From Alistipes onderdonkii (GTDB lineage Bacteria; Bacteroidota; Bacteroidia; Bacteroidales; Rikenellaceae), in assembly GCF_025145285.1 (NCBI RefSeq), contig NZ_CP102251.1, positions 3,805,543 to 3,869,542 of the forward strand: a stretch of 64,000 nucleotides of DNA, in the 5' to 3' direction. How positions within the stretch are numbered: position 1 is the stretch's first letter; each line of letters begins with the position of its first letter. Below, in pieces: positions 55,029-62,031 of the stretch. A program made the position numbers and the translations under genes. A model generated the notes under the pieces. That model ran no database searches. It had not been told where the DNA came from and saw only the letters and a list, made by a program, of their open reading frames with translations.

Positions 55029-56902
55029 TGCGCAGCATGTTTGCCGCCCTGCTGGGCGTGGCCTGCGCCTGTATGGCACGGGCACAAGTGCCCGGCATCC
55101 CGGATTCGCTGCTGAAAAACAGCGACGCCGTGGCCCGGCTCATGTCCGTGGATTTCGTCTACAACACCCCGACCTCGGCCTCGGCCAAATTCGTCGAAGA
55201 GACTACCATACTGAACAATACGGCCACCGACAAGGGCTCCTTCACCTGTTATGTCAGCCCGACGAGCAGCCTGAAAAACTTTTCGGGGACGCTCTGCGAC
55301 GCACAGGGGCGCACGCTGCGCAAGTTCAAGCGCTCAGACCTGAAATACACCGAATTTTCGGGCGGGAGCCTCGCCTCGGACATTGCGACCTACTACCTGG
55401 AGGTCTACGCCCCGTCGTACCCCTACACGGTACGTTACGAATATGAAATGGCCTACAAGAACGGGCTCTTCAACTTCCCGACATTCATCCCGGTGGGTTC
55501 GAAGGGCACGGCCCTCGAAAAGGGAGTCTACACGGTCTCCGTCCCCGCCGGGATGCAGTTCCGCTACAAAGGCCTCCACATCGGCGCCCCCGCGAAGGAG
55601 TCTGCCGACGGCCGCGACATCTATCGCTGGGTGCTGAAGAACGTACCGGCCATAAAACCGGAACCCGCGTCGCCCCCGATCCTGGATCTCGTGCCGTTGG
55701 TATTCGCCGTACCCGAGGAGTTCGAATATGAAAAGACACGGGGCAGCATGCGCGACTGGGCATCGTACGGTGCATGGCAATGCGGACTGTTGGAAGGACG
55801 CGCCCGGCTCCCGGAAGCGCTTCGGGCCGAGGTGCACCGCCGCACGGACGGCCTGGCGACCGACCGCGAGAAAATCCGCGCCCTGTACGATTACTTGGGA
55901 GAATCGACCCGTTACGTCAGCATCCAGCTGGGCATCGGCGGCCAGCAGCCGGCAACGGCCGAAGAGGTTTTCAAGACTAAATTCGGCGACTGCAAAGCCC
56001 TCTCCAACTACATGCACGCCATGCTCGGAGAGTGCGGTATCGAATCGGATTATGCCATCATCCACACCAGCCGCCGGAGGATGTCGCCCGATTTCGCATC
56101 GCCCGACCAGGCCGACCATGCCATCCTGCGCGTACCCCTCGCACGGGATACGCTATGGCTCGAATGTACGAACACCGAGGTGCCGTTCGGCTACATACAC
56201 CGGAAAATCGCCGGGCACGACGCAATCGTCTTCCGCAACGGCACGGGCGAATTGGTCACGCTGCCGCAGTATGCCGACTCGCTGAACAGGATGGTACAGG
56301 AGGTCGAAATCACGATCTCGGAGGATGGGTCGGCCGAGGGACACATCACCGAACGGTACGAGGCGGGACAGTATGAACAGTTGATGGAATTCCCGAAAAT
56401 GGATGAGCGGAAACGCACCGATTACCTGCTCGGCGAGCTGAAAATCCCGATGGTGAAGGTGACCGGGATCACCTGCGACGAACGCAAGGAAGCGCTGCCG
56501 TCGATCGAGGTAGGCTACGCGATCGGGTCGCCCAAATATTTCAACATCACGGGTAACCGCTGCTTCGTGCCCCAGACGCCGTTCACGAACCTGCCGCAGT
56601 ACCGCGACAAGGAGCGGCACCACGACATTTACCTCGGGATGGGCTATTCGGACATCACCACCGTCAGGATCCGGGTACCCGAAAACATGCAGGTCGAAGC
56701 CCACCCCAAACCATGCAGCGTCACGGAGCCGTTCGGCAGCTACTCGCTGAAAGTCGAAGTCGAAAAGGGGCTGATAACCATCGAACAGCGCACACGCATA
56801 CACGCCGGAACCTATCCCCGCGGAATGTTCGGCCAATACCGCGATTTCGTGACGGGACGTGCCAAGGCATTCAACGCCAACATCGTGCTGAAAAAACAGT
56901 AG
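55025..56902 (+). CDS. Exported DUF3857/transglutaminase protein with intact catalytic Cys
   Basis: Protein of 625 aa, signal peptide ending at about residue 21 (CMARAQ). DUF3857 at about 35-215 (YPYTVRYEYEMAYKNGLF), transglutaminase core at about 260-385 with the nucleophile Cys323 in FGDCKALSNYMHAML, His365 in ADHAILRVPL and the acidic partner in LWLECTN. It is a candidate periplasmic peptidase or cross-linker. It is translationally coupled to the related but Cys-lacking upstream gene. A strong terminator follows. Confidence 0.9.
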   Translation: MMRSMFAALLGVACACMARAQVPGIPDSLLKNSDAVARLMSVDFVYNTPTSASAKFVEETTILNNTATDKGSFTCYVSPTSSLKNFSGTLCDAQGRTLRKFKRSDLKYTEFSGGSLASDIATYYLEVYAPSYPYTVRYEYEMAYKNGLFNFPTFIPVGSKGTALEKGVYTVSVPAGMQFRYKGLHIGAPAKESADGRDIYRWVLKNVPAIKPEPASPPILDLVPLVFAVPEEFEYEKTRGSMRDWASYGAWQCGLLEGRARLPEALRAEVHRRTDGLATDREKIRALYDYLGESTRYVSIQLGIGGQQPATAEEVFKTKFGDCKALSNYMHAMLGECGIESDYAIIHTSRRRMSPDFASPDQADHAILRVPLARDTLWLECTNTEVPFGYIHRKIAGHDAIVFRNGTGELVTLPQYADSLNRMVQEVEITISEDGSAEGHITERYEAGQYEQLMEFPKMDERKRTDYLLGELKIPMVKVTGITCDERKEALPSIEVGYAIGSPKYFNITGNRCFVPQTPFTNLPQYRDKERHHDIYLGMGYSDITTVRIRVPENMQVEAHPKPCSVTEPFGSYSLKVEVEKGLITIEQRTRIHAGTYPRGMFGQYRDFVTGRAKAFNANIVLKKQ

Positions 56903-56928
56903 CAAGAAATACGGGTTTGTTTCTGTTT

Positions 56929-56956
56929 CCCGCTCCGCCGCATATCGGGGAGCGGG
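56929..56956 (+). terminator. Strong terminator after the second DUF3857 gene
   Basis: CCCGCTCC and GGAGCGGG form an 8-bp stem around GCCGCATATCGG, followed immediately by ATTTTTTCG. It is a classic intrinsic terminator. Confidence 0.9.
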
Positions 56957-56990
56957 ATTTTTTCGTACCTTTCGGGAAAAATCAGCAACG

Positions 56991-57311
56991 ATGGAACTGA
57001 GCGAATTGCAGCAACGGGTAGACGCATGGATCAGGCAGTACGGCGTGCGCTACTTCAGCGAGTTGACGAATATGGCCGTGCTCACCGAAGAGGTGGGGGA
57101 GCTGGCACGCATCATGGCACGCAAATACGGCGACCAGTCGTTCAAGGAAGGGGAGAAATGCAACCTCGCCGACGAAATGGCCGATGTACTATGGGTACTG
57201 GTATGCCTTGCGAACCAGACGGGTATAGACCTCACGGCAGCAGTGGAAGCGAATTTCGCCAAGAAAACCTCGCGCGACAAAGAGCGGCACCTGCACAATC
57301 CGAAGCTCTGA
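56991..57311 (+). CDS. MazG-like nucleotide pyrophosphohydrolase
   Basis: Protein of 106 aa. It has the all-alpha NTP pyrophosphohydrolase motif TEEVGELARIMARKYG (EExxE) and the second acidic helix DEMADVLWVLVCLANQTG (ExxD). Single-domain forms such as this hydrolyse (d)NTPs or house-clean modified nucleotides. TACCTTTC at 56966-56973 may be a weak -7 box. No gene follows for 880 bases. Confidence 0.93.
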   Translation: MELSELQQRVDAWIRQYGVRYFSELTNMAVLTEEVGELARIMARKYGDQSFKEGEKCNLADEMADVLWVLVCLANQTGIDLTAAVEANFAKKTSRDKERHLHNPKL

Positions 57312-57366
57312 TCCCGAAAAGCCGCCTGCCCCCGCAAACAGCCGAAGGGGTCGCTCCAAAATATCT

Positions 57367-57718
57367 GCCACAAAAAATAGGACGATTCGACTCCGGAGAA
57401 TAGCCCCCGGCGAGCAGCACCCGGCGAGCCGCACCGAACCCTTCACGGAAAACCACCGCAACGGGTCGCCCCGAAATGTCAGCCACAAAAAATAGGACGA
57501 TTCGACTCCGGAGAATAGCCCCCGGCGAGCCGCACCGAACCCTTCGCGGGAAACCGCCGCAACGGGTCGCCCCGAAGTGTCAGCCACAAAAAATAGGACG
57601 ATTCGACCCCGGAGAATAGCCCCCGGCGAGCCGCACCGAACTCTTCACGGGAAACCGCCGCAACGGGTCGTCCCGAAGTGTCAGCCACAAAAAATAGGAC
57701 GATCCGACCCCGGAGAAC
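57367..57718 (+). repeat. 101-bp tandem repeat, about 3.5 copies
   Basis: Units begin with GCCACAAAAAATAGGACGAT at 57367, 57482, 57583 and 57684. Spacing is 115, 101 and 101 bases. The first unit is longer by 14 bases because an inner CAGCACCCGGCGAG-like stretch is duplicated. The copies are nearly identical. Since 101 is not a multiple of 3, a protein-coding role is unlikely. Confidence 0.9.
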
Positions 57719-57814
57719 CAATCCCGGGTGACGGTTCCGGAGAACCGACCTGAAAACTGCCCGCCCCGTCAGGGGCCGTTCCGAAACCACAACTGCACCG
57801 CACCGCGGCACAAA

Positions 57815-57851
57815 ACACCCCGCACAGGGCCAAGGCCTCCGTACGGGGTGT
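57815..57851. terminator. Hairpin downstream of the 101-bp repeat
   Basis: ACACCCCG and CGGGGTGT pair around an inner GGCCAAGGCC-type loop. No strong T-run follows, so its role as a terminator is uncertain. Confidence 0.4.
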
Positions 57852-57915
57852 CCGCTTATGGTAAATCGGTAAACCGGCTGTTGTCAGCCGTGCGCCGGCG
57901 GGCGTCGGCCTGGGC

Positions 57916-58131
57916 GGAGACCAGAAAGCGGTTTGACGGCAGTCTGAGGCGGCGATCCGGTATAACGGAGACCGGGAAGCGGTCTGACGGCGGGCGAGCG
58001 TCGGCATCGGGTGGCAAACCTGAGTATCGGAGGCCGGGCAGCCAGCGGGCGTCGGCCTGGGGTGGCGATCCGGAATAACGGAGGACGGAAAGCGGTCTGC
58101 CGGCGGTCTGAGGCGGCGATCCGGGGTACCG
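57916..58131 (+). repeat. Degenerate 51-62-bp tandem repeat, four copies
   Basis: Units begin GGAGACCAGAAAGCGG, GGAGACCGGGAAGCGG, GGAGGCCGGGCAGCC and GGAGGACGGAAAGCGG at 57916, 57967, 58029 and 58080. The shared end is GGCGATCCGG followed by a short variable stretch. Spacing is 51, 62 and 51 bases. Confidence 0.75.
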
Positions 58132-58146
58132 GATACCGGACACCGG

Positions 58147-58172
58147 CCAACTGCCAACTGCCAACTGCCAAC
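58147..58172 (+). repeat. CCAACTG heptamer repeat
   Basis: Three copies of CCAACTG plus CCAAC, about 22 bases before the end of the M56 gene. Confidence 0.85.
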
Positions 58173-58193
58173 GGGCGTCGGCAGGGTGTTCGA

Positions 58194-60431
58194 CTATCGG
58201 GAAACGTGGGGTTCGGCTTCGGAAATCTTCAGCGGGACGGCCCGCATGACCACCTGGCGCTGGGCATCGGAAAGCTCTCCGTAAGGCTTCCCGAACTGCC
58301 GCTGCGCCAAGTGGGTACGGATATCGTCGAATGCCTGCGCAATGCGGTTCTGAACATCGAGATAACTGTCGAACGGGGTGTCGCTCGCCGTCTGCAACGA
58401 TACGATCCCCTGGCTCACGGGGTATTCCATCTTCCCGCCGCCCGGTAGGTCGAATTCCGTCACCACCTTCTCGGCCAGCCCGGGGTCGTCGGACACATTG
58501 CGTACAAACGCCCCGACGCGCGCCGTGAGCTCACGGGGGTCGATGAGCTCCAATACGTCAGCCGTCCCGACCATCATCTTCCCGTTCCCGTTTAGCAGCA
58601 CCAGAAAAACATTGCGCTCCTTGACCCGGATCTCAGACCGTACCGTAGAGCTATCTTCCGCCGTGGCACTGCCGGGCACGACCGCCAGCACGTCGGCAAC
58701 CACATTTACGCCCGGGGAAGAGGCGGAGCGGGGCGGCAGCATGCGCATAACCATGCGCTCATCGGTTCCGTTATACATGACCCGCAGGATATTGGCAGCA
58801 CGCAAGGCTTGTTTTATGTCGGTCACAACGTCCATCTTCGCCTCTTTCCCTGCTATAATCCAGGCTCCGACATCGGCGGGCGAACGCTCGCCGCGCCAAG
58901 CCACGAGCTTCGGCTCCAGCTCGGCAACGGATACGGGGCCTCCGTTCAGCAGGATATTGCCGTCGGGCAATACCTGTATCAGGGCGGTATTCAGCGATGT
59001 TTCCATAACATTTTCCATCTCGCGGCTCCAGCCGAGGCCGGAATCGCCGGCCAGGAAACGATACCATTTACCGAAGGAAAGCATGGAAGCATTGCTGAAA
59101 CCGGCATCGAAGCACTCGAAGTTCCGGCCGGCAGGGTTCACGACCAGGCTGTCGCAGCGTATTTCCGTAAGCACATCTTTCAAGGCCGGGTCGGGCGTTT
59201 CATCCCGGAAGCGGGCTTGTACGTTACCGGCGAATATCATTGTCCGGACATCCGACGGATAGGCCCTGTCAGAGCGGAGCACCTCCAGTTGCCCCGCGGC
59301 ACCGAAGGTCACGGTCTTGCCGACGAGGGCAGCAGGGCTGCCGGATGCGTCGGACGTCAGGAGCACCTGCATGTCCGCACGGTCGGACTCGGGAAGTTTG
59401 GCGCGTTCGGCCGCGACATAGCCCGCCAGTCGGTCGATGGATACGGGACGCCCGTTGAACGTCACCGTCCCGTCGGCGGAGATATGGATACGGGAGGCAG
59501 TGCCCGGCTCGGAAGATCCGGAGGTTTTGGTCGTAAAGCTGCAAAGCATCATCATCCCGGCCACCACGGGGATGGCCGCACCGAAGCGCACGAATGCGAA
59601 CCGGCGCCTTGTGAATTGTGTCATCATGGCAAATCGTTTTTTTGTGAGTGAATGATTCAACCCGCAGGCTATATCCGGATTATAACCGAAGAGTTGACGG
59701 AAAATGATCGTCCTGTATTCCGTGAGGCCGTACCCCGCATCGAGCACGTCGCGGTCGGCCTCCCACTCCTGCACCTCCGAAAGCCAGCGCCCGGCGATCC
59801 AGACAAAGGGATTGAACCAGAAGAGGCTGCGCACCAGTTCGAGCGCGATGCGTTCGGCGGAGTGGCGGTGGCGCACATGGCTCGCCTCGTGGCAGACCAC
59901 GATCTCGCGGCGGCGGCCTTCGTAACCCTCGCCCAGAAATACCGTCCGCAGAAACGAAAAGGGCGTCCCGACGCGAGGATTCTCCGCCACGGCATATGCG
60001 CCGCAATCGGTGATCCGCGAACGGCGGCGCAGACGCCTGATCCCGAGGATGCGCACGGCGAAGATCGCAAGCGACACCGCGACGGTCAGCAGGTACAATG
60101 CGGCCACGGCGATGCGTGCCACGCGTCCCCAGTCGGTGGCAGGGGCCGTTGTGCGCACAACGGCGGCCGGCTGGCCCGCCTCCGCGACGAAAGGTTCTTC
60201 GGCAGGCGGGACGGCCTGTGAGGCAACCAGCGGCAGCGGATCGGCCTCCGTACGGGCGGGGTAGAGGGGGATATCGAGCGCGGGGATCGCCGCCGAAAGC
60301 AGCACGGCCGCCACGAGGTAACGGCGACAGGCCGCGAAGGAGACTTTGCGGACGAGCAGCAGCCGGTAGAATGCCAGCAGCATACCGCTGCAAAAGAACA
60401 CTTCGAGCAGGTACAGGGCGGGGGATTTCAT
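58194..60431 (-). CDS. M56 (BlaR1-like) membrane metallopeptidase with long ExbD-like periplasmic tail
   Basis: Protein of 745 aa. Four hydrophobic segments lie in the first 300 residues (about 5-25, 40-57, 108-128 and 285-300). The zinc motif is VCHEASHVRHRHSAER at about 179-194, with the distal WLSEVQEWEADRDVLDAG; this is the M56 domain that in BlaR1 cleaves the BlaI repressor. The tail (about 305-745) has no penicillin-binding domain. It instead carries segments like the ExbD/TolR periplasmic fold: HISADGTVTFNGRPVS at about 317-331, IQVLPDGNILLNGGPVSVAE near 485-504, and a third with LAQRQFGKPYGELSDAQ and PLKISEAEP near the end. ATG 60431 overlaps the blaI stop (ATGA). The signal sensed is unknown. 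Confidence 0.86.
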   Translation of the reverse strand: MKSPALYLLEVFFCSGMLLAFYRLLLVRKVSFAACRRYLVAAVLLSAAIPALDIPLYPARTEADPLPLVASQAVPPAEEPFVAEAGQPAAVVRTTAPATDWGRVARIAVAALYLLTVAVSLAIFAVRILGIRRLRRRSRITDCGAYAVAENPRVGTPFSFLRTVFLGEGYEGRRREIVVCHEASHVRHRHSAERIALELVRSLFWFNPFVWIAGRWLSEVQEWEADRDVLDAGYGLTEYRTIIFRQLFGYNPDIACGLNHSLTKKRFAMMTQFTRRRFAFVRFGAAIPVVAGMMMLCSFTTKTSGSSEPGTASRIHISADGTVTFNGRPVSIDRLAGYVAAERAKLPESDRADMQVLLTSDASGSPAALVGKTVTFGAAGQLEVLRSDRAYPSDVRTMIFAGNVQARFRDETPDPALKDVLTEIRCDSLVVNPAGRNFECFDAGFSNASMLSFGKWYRFLAGDSGLGWSREMENVMETSLNTALIQVLPDGNILLNGGPVSVAELEPKLVAWRGERSPADVGAWIIAGKEAKMDVVTDIKQALRAANILRVMYNGTDERMVMRMLPPRSASSPGVNVVADVLAVVPGSATAEDSSTVRSEIRVKERNVFLVLLNGNGKMMVGTADVLELIDPRELTARVGAFVRNVSDDPGLAEKVVTEFDLPGGGKMEYPVSQGIVSLQTASDTPFDSYLDVQNRIAQAFDDIRTHLAQRQFGKPYGELSDAQRQVVMRAVPLKISEAEPHVSR

Positions 60432-60814
60432 CACTTGCGGTTTTTGAGCATGTCCAGAATGGCGTCGGTCTCCTCCAGCGAAATGGCCTTGTGTTCGGAG
60501 AAGAACGACACCAGCCGGCTGACGGAACCGCCGAAAAAATTATTCAGCACGGTGTCCATATAGCGGCGCGCATAGTCGTCCTTCGAGACGACGGGGTAGT
60601 ATTCATGGGTCTTGCCATAGGCCTTGTGTGCGACGAAGCCCTTTTTTTCGAGAATGCGGACGATGGTCGAAACGGTATTGTAGGCGGGTTTGGGTTCGTC
60701 CATCTCGTCGAGGATGCCGTGTACGACGGCGGCGCCCCTGTTCCACAATACCTGCATGATCTCCAGTTCGGCACGGGTCAGTTCCTGCGGTCGGTTCTTT
60801 ACTATTCCTGTCAT
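60431..60814 (-). CDS. BlaI/MecI-type transcriptional repressor
   Basis: Protein of 127 aa, winged-helix repressor of the BlaI/MecI family. The DNA-binding part (about 10-70) has ELTRAELEIMQVLWNRG and PAYNTVSTIVRILEKKGFV; the C-terminal part (about 75-125) makes the dimer, and the segment between them is where BlaR1-type peptidases cut. It should repress its own operon and the unit at 60962-61873 by binding the four wACTA-N6-TAGTw sites described here. First gene of a two-gene operon with the M56 gene. Confidence 0.95.
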   Translation of the reverse strand: MTGIVKNRPQELTRAELEIMQVLWNRGAAVVHGILDEMDEPKPAYNTVSTIVRILEKKGFVAHKAYGKTHEYYPVVSKDDYARRYMDTVLNNFFGGSVSRLVSFFSEHKAISLEETDAILDMLKNRK

Positions 60815-60830
60815 AACTACACTTTTAGTT
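60815..60830 (-). promoter_or_regulatory. BlaI-type operator 2 of the blaI promoter
   Basis: AACTACACTTTTAGTT: half-sites AACTA and TAGTT with six bases between. It abuts the blaI start codon, in the leader of the mRNA. Confidence 0.7.
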
Positions 60831-60843
60831 GATTTACCTGCAA

Positions 60844-60875
60844 CGAAGATAAAACTAATATTTTAGTTATACAAC
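60844..60875 (-). promoter_or_regulatory. blaI-M56 promoter
   Basis: On the minus strand: GTTG (60875-60872), 20 bases, TATCTTCG (60851-60844). Both boxes differ by one base from TTTG and TAnnTTTG. The spacer holds an operator. Confidence 0.65.
60853..60868 (-). promoter_or_regulatory. BlaI-type operator 1 in the blaI promoter spacer
   Basis: AACTAATATTTTAGTT: half-sites AACTAA and TTAGTT. It lies wholly between the -33 and -7 boxes, so repressor binding would block RNA polymerase. Confidence 0.75.
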
Positions 60876-60902
60876 TATTTTTTTAATTATTTTGCCGGAA
60901 AA

Positions 60903-60930
60903 TAAAAAAACTGCCCGCAATGCAATGCGG
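60903..60930 (-). terminator. Terminator of the BlaI-regulated single gene
   Basis: On the minus strand CCGCA-TTGCAT-TGCGG is followed by GCAGTTTTTTT. It lies 32 bases past the stop at 60962 and upstream of the blaI promoter. Confidence 0.75.
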
Positions 60931-60961
60931 ACAGGGTATCGGGCGAAGGGCAGCCCCGGGG

Positions 60962-61873
60962 CTATTCAGCCAACTCGACGCAGATCGCACCGTATTTACC
61001 CGCCAGCCCGTAGATTTGCACGGCCTCGACGGGCAGCATGTAGAAATAGCGCATGGGCACTGCGGCATCCACCGAAAAAGCGCCGGTATGGCAGATTTTC
61101 AGCCACGCCCCGATCGTCGAGGGCCGGCCGCAGAAGACCACCAGGGGTATCCGGTCGGGGTATACATCCCCGATGACAACCCCCTGGTCGGTATCGTACC
61201 GTGCCATTGTCCCGCGGTCGGTATGGACTTCGAGCGTGCGCAGGAACAGCCCGTCGATAAACTGGAAGACGCTGCCCGGGACACGTACGCCGTCGAGCAC
61301 ATAGACGGCTTTAGGGGACAATCGGCGCCACAGCTCCTCGGGCACCTTGAACATGGACACATCGCCGCCGCTGCGGCGTACCGAATCGTACTCGTCCCGC
61401 AAGGTATAGGTCGCAATGTGCTTCGGCACCGTGCGCCATGTACGCGCGGCTTCGTCATAAACAGCGTTTGACCAGGTATATCCCGCGACATTGCCCAGCA
61501 GGTGCGGACGGGCGCCCTTTTTCCGGTCGCGCTCGATAAAAAATTTCAGCAGCCGCACCTTTTCACGCCGGGTGGAGTCGGAAAGTTTCATGCGGCGATC
61601 CCGGATCTTGACCTTGCGGACGTTCCACAAGGTCACGGCGTCGTAAGCCACGGCCTCCGAAGTGCGTTTGCGGTTGAGTTTATAGGCAAAGGGGCGGCCT
61701 GCGGCGGCAAAACCGGCCGTAACGGCGGGGGAGGGCTCATCGGCAAGCTCCTCGCGCTGCGCCTGGTCGAAGCGCAGCTCCGCCTCGTGCTTCTGCGGCT
61801 CCTGCGCCGACACGCCATGTACGGCCATCGCAGCGCCCAACAGGGCGACCAGCCGGATAAACAGGTTTTTCAT
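60962..61873 (-). CDS. Secreted protein with two degenerate TonB-plug-like segments, BlaI regulon member
   Basis: Protein of 303 aa with a signal peptide ending in VSAQ (about residue 23). I do not recognise a named family. Two C-terminal stretches look like the degenerate plug-domain segments seen in Bacteroidota M56-associated proteins: YVLDGVRVPGSVFQFIDG followed by LRTLEVHTDRG and YDTDQGVVIGDV, and at the very end PVEAVQIYGLAGKYGAIC. The first half is charged (RDRRMKLSDSTRREKVRLL) without clear domains. It stands directly upstream of blaI and carries two operators of the same type, so it is likely part of the BlaI/M56 response. It may be a periplasmic ligand or partner for the M56 tail; that is inference. 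Confidence 0.7.
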   Translation of the reverse strand: MKNLFIRLVALLGAAMAVHGVSAQEPQKHEAELRFDQAQREELADEPSPAVTAGFAAAGRPFAYKLNRKRTSEAVAYDAVTLWNVRKVKIRDRRMKLSDSTRREKVRLLKFFIERDRKKGARPHLLGNVAGYTWSNAVYDEAARTWRTVPKHIATYTLRDEYDSVRRSGGDVSMFKVPEELWRRLSPKAVYVLDGVRVPGSVFQFIDGLFLRTLEVHTDRGTMARYDTDQGVVIGDVYPDRIPLVVFCGRPSTIGAWLKICHTGAFSVDAAVPMRYFYMLPVEAVQIYGLAGKYGAICVELAE

Positions 61874-61892
61874 GCTACTGTCTCTTTATGCT

Positions 61893-61908
61893 ACTAAAAT
61901 TTTAGTAA
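61893..61908 (-). promoter_or_regulatory. BlaI-type operator at the transcription start of the 60962-61873 gene
   Basis: TACTAAAATTTTAGTA, a perfect 16-bp palindrome overlapping the end of the -7 box and the predicted start point. Confidence 0.8.
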
Positions 61909-61938
61909 AAATAAAACTAAAAATTTAGAAATACAAAT
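61907..61938 (-). promoter_or_regulatory. Promoter of the 60962-61873 gene
   Basis: On the minus strand: TTTG (61938-61935), 20 bases, TATTTTTA (61914-61907), one base off TAnnTTTG. The start codon is about 34 bases downstream. Confidence 0.65.
61916..61931 (-). promoter_or_regulatory. BlaI-type operator in the promoter spacer of the 60962-61873 gene
   Basis: AACTAAAAATTTAGAA: half-sites CTAAA and TTTAG in the same 16-bp frame. It sits between the -33 and -7 boxes, exactly as at the blaI promoter. Confidence 0.65.
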
Positions 61939-61985
61939 TTTCGGGGCAAATAACGGCCTGAGATTAGTTGGAAACGGCCATGAAA

Positions 61986-62012
61986 AAGCCCCGGCAAAAT
62001 TGCCGGGGCCTT
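61986..62012 (-). terminator. Terminator of the phosphoglucomutase gene
   Basis: GCCCCGGCA and TGCCGGGGC form a 9-bp stem; on the minus strand TTTTTCA follows. Confidence 0.85.
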
Positions 62013-62031
62013 ATGCAGCAGGGTAGCGCGG

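Larger units (their letters stand above)
57312..58193. other. Repeat-rich non-coding gap between the pyrophosphohydrolase and M56 genes
   Basis: About 880 bases without a convincing gene. It contains a 101-bp tandem repeat (57367-57718), a hairpin (57815-57851), a second degenerate repeat (57916-58131) and a heptamer repeat (58147-58172). Open frames on the minus strand are translations of the repeats and change frame between units. Confidence 0.7.

Noticed and set aside
57367..58131. Possible CRISPR array
   Set aside because: Units are 51-115 bases with no short conserved repeat alternating with unique spacers, and no cas genes are present.
57189..58164. Overlapping minus-strand frames across the 101-bp and 51-bp repeats
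   Set aside because: They are translations of tandem repeats whose unit length is not a multiple of 3, so the frame shifts between units.
58194..61873. Classical beta-lactamase induction system (BlaR1/BlaI/BlaZ)
   Set aside because: The M56 protein lacks a penicillin-binding sensor domain (no SxxK domain at the C-terminus) and no beta-lactamase gene is nearby.
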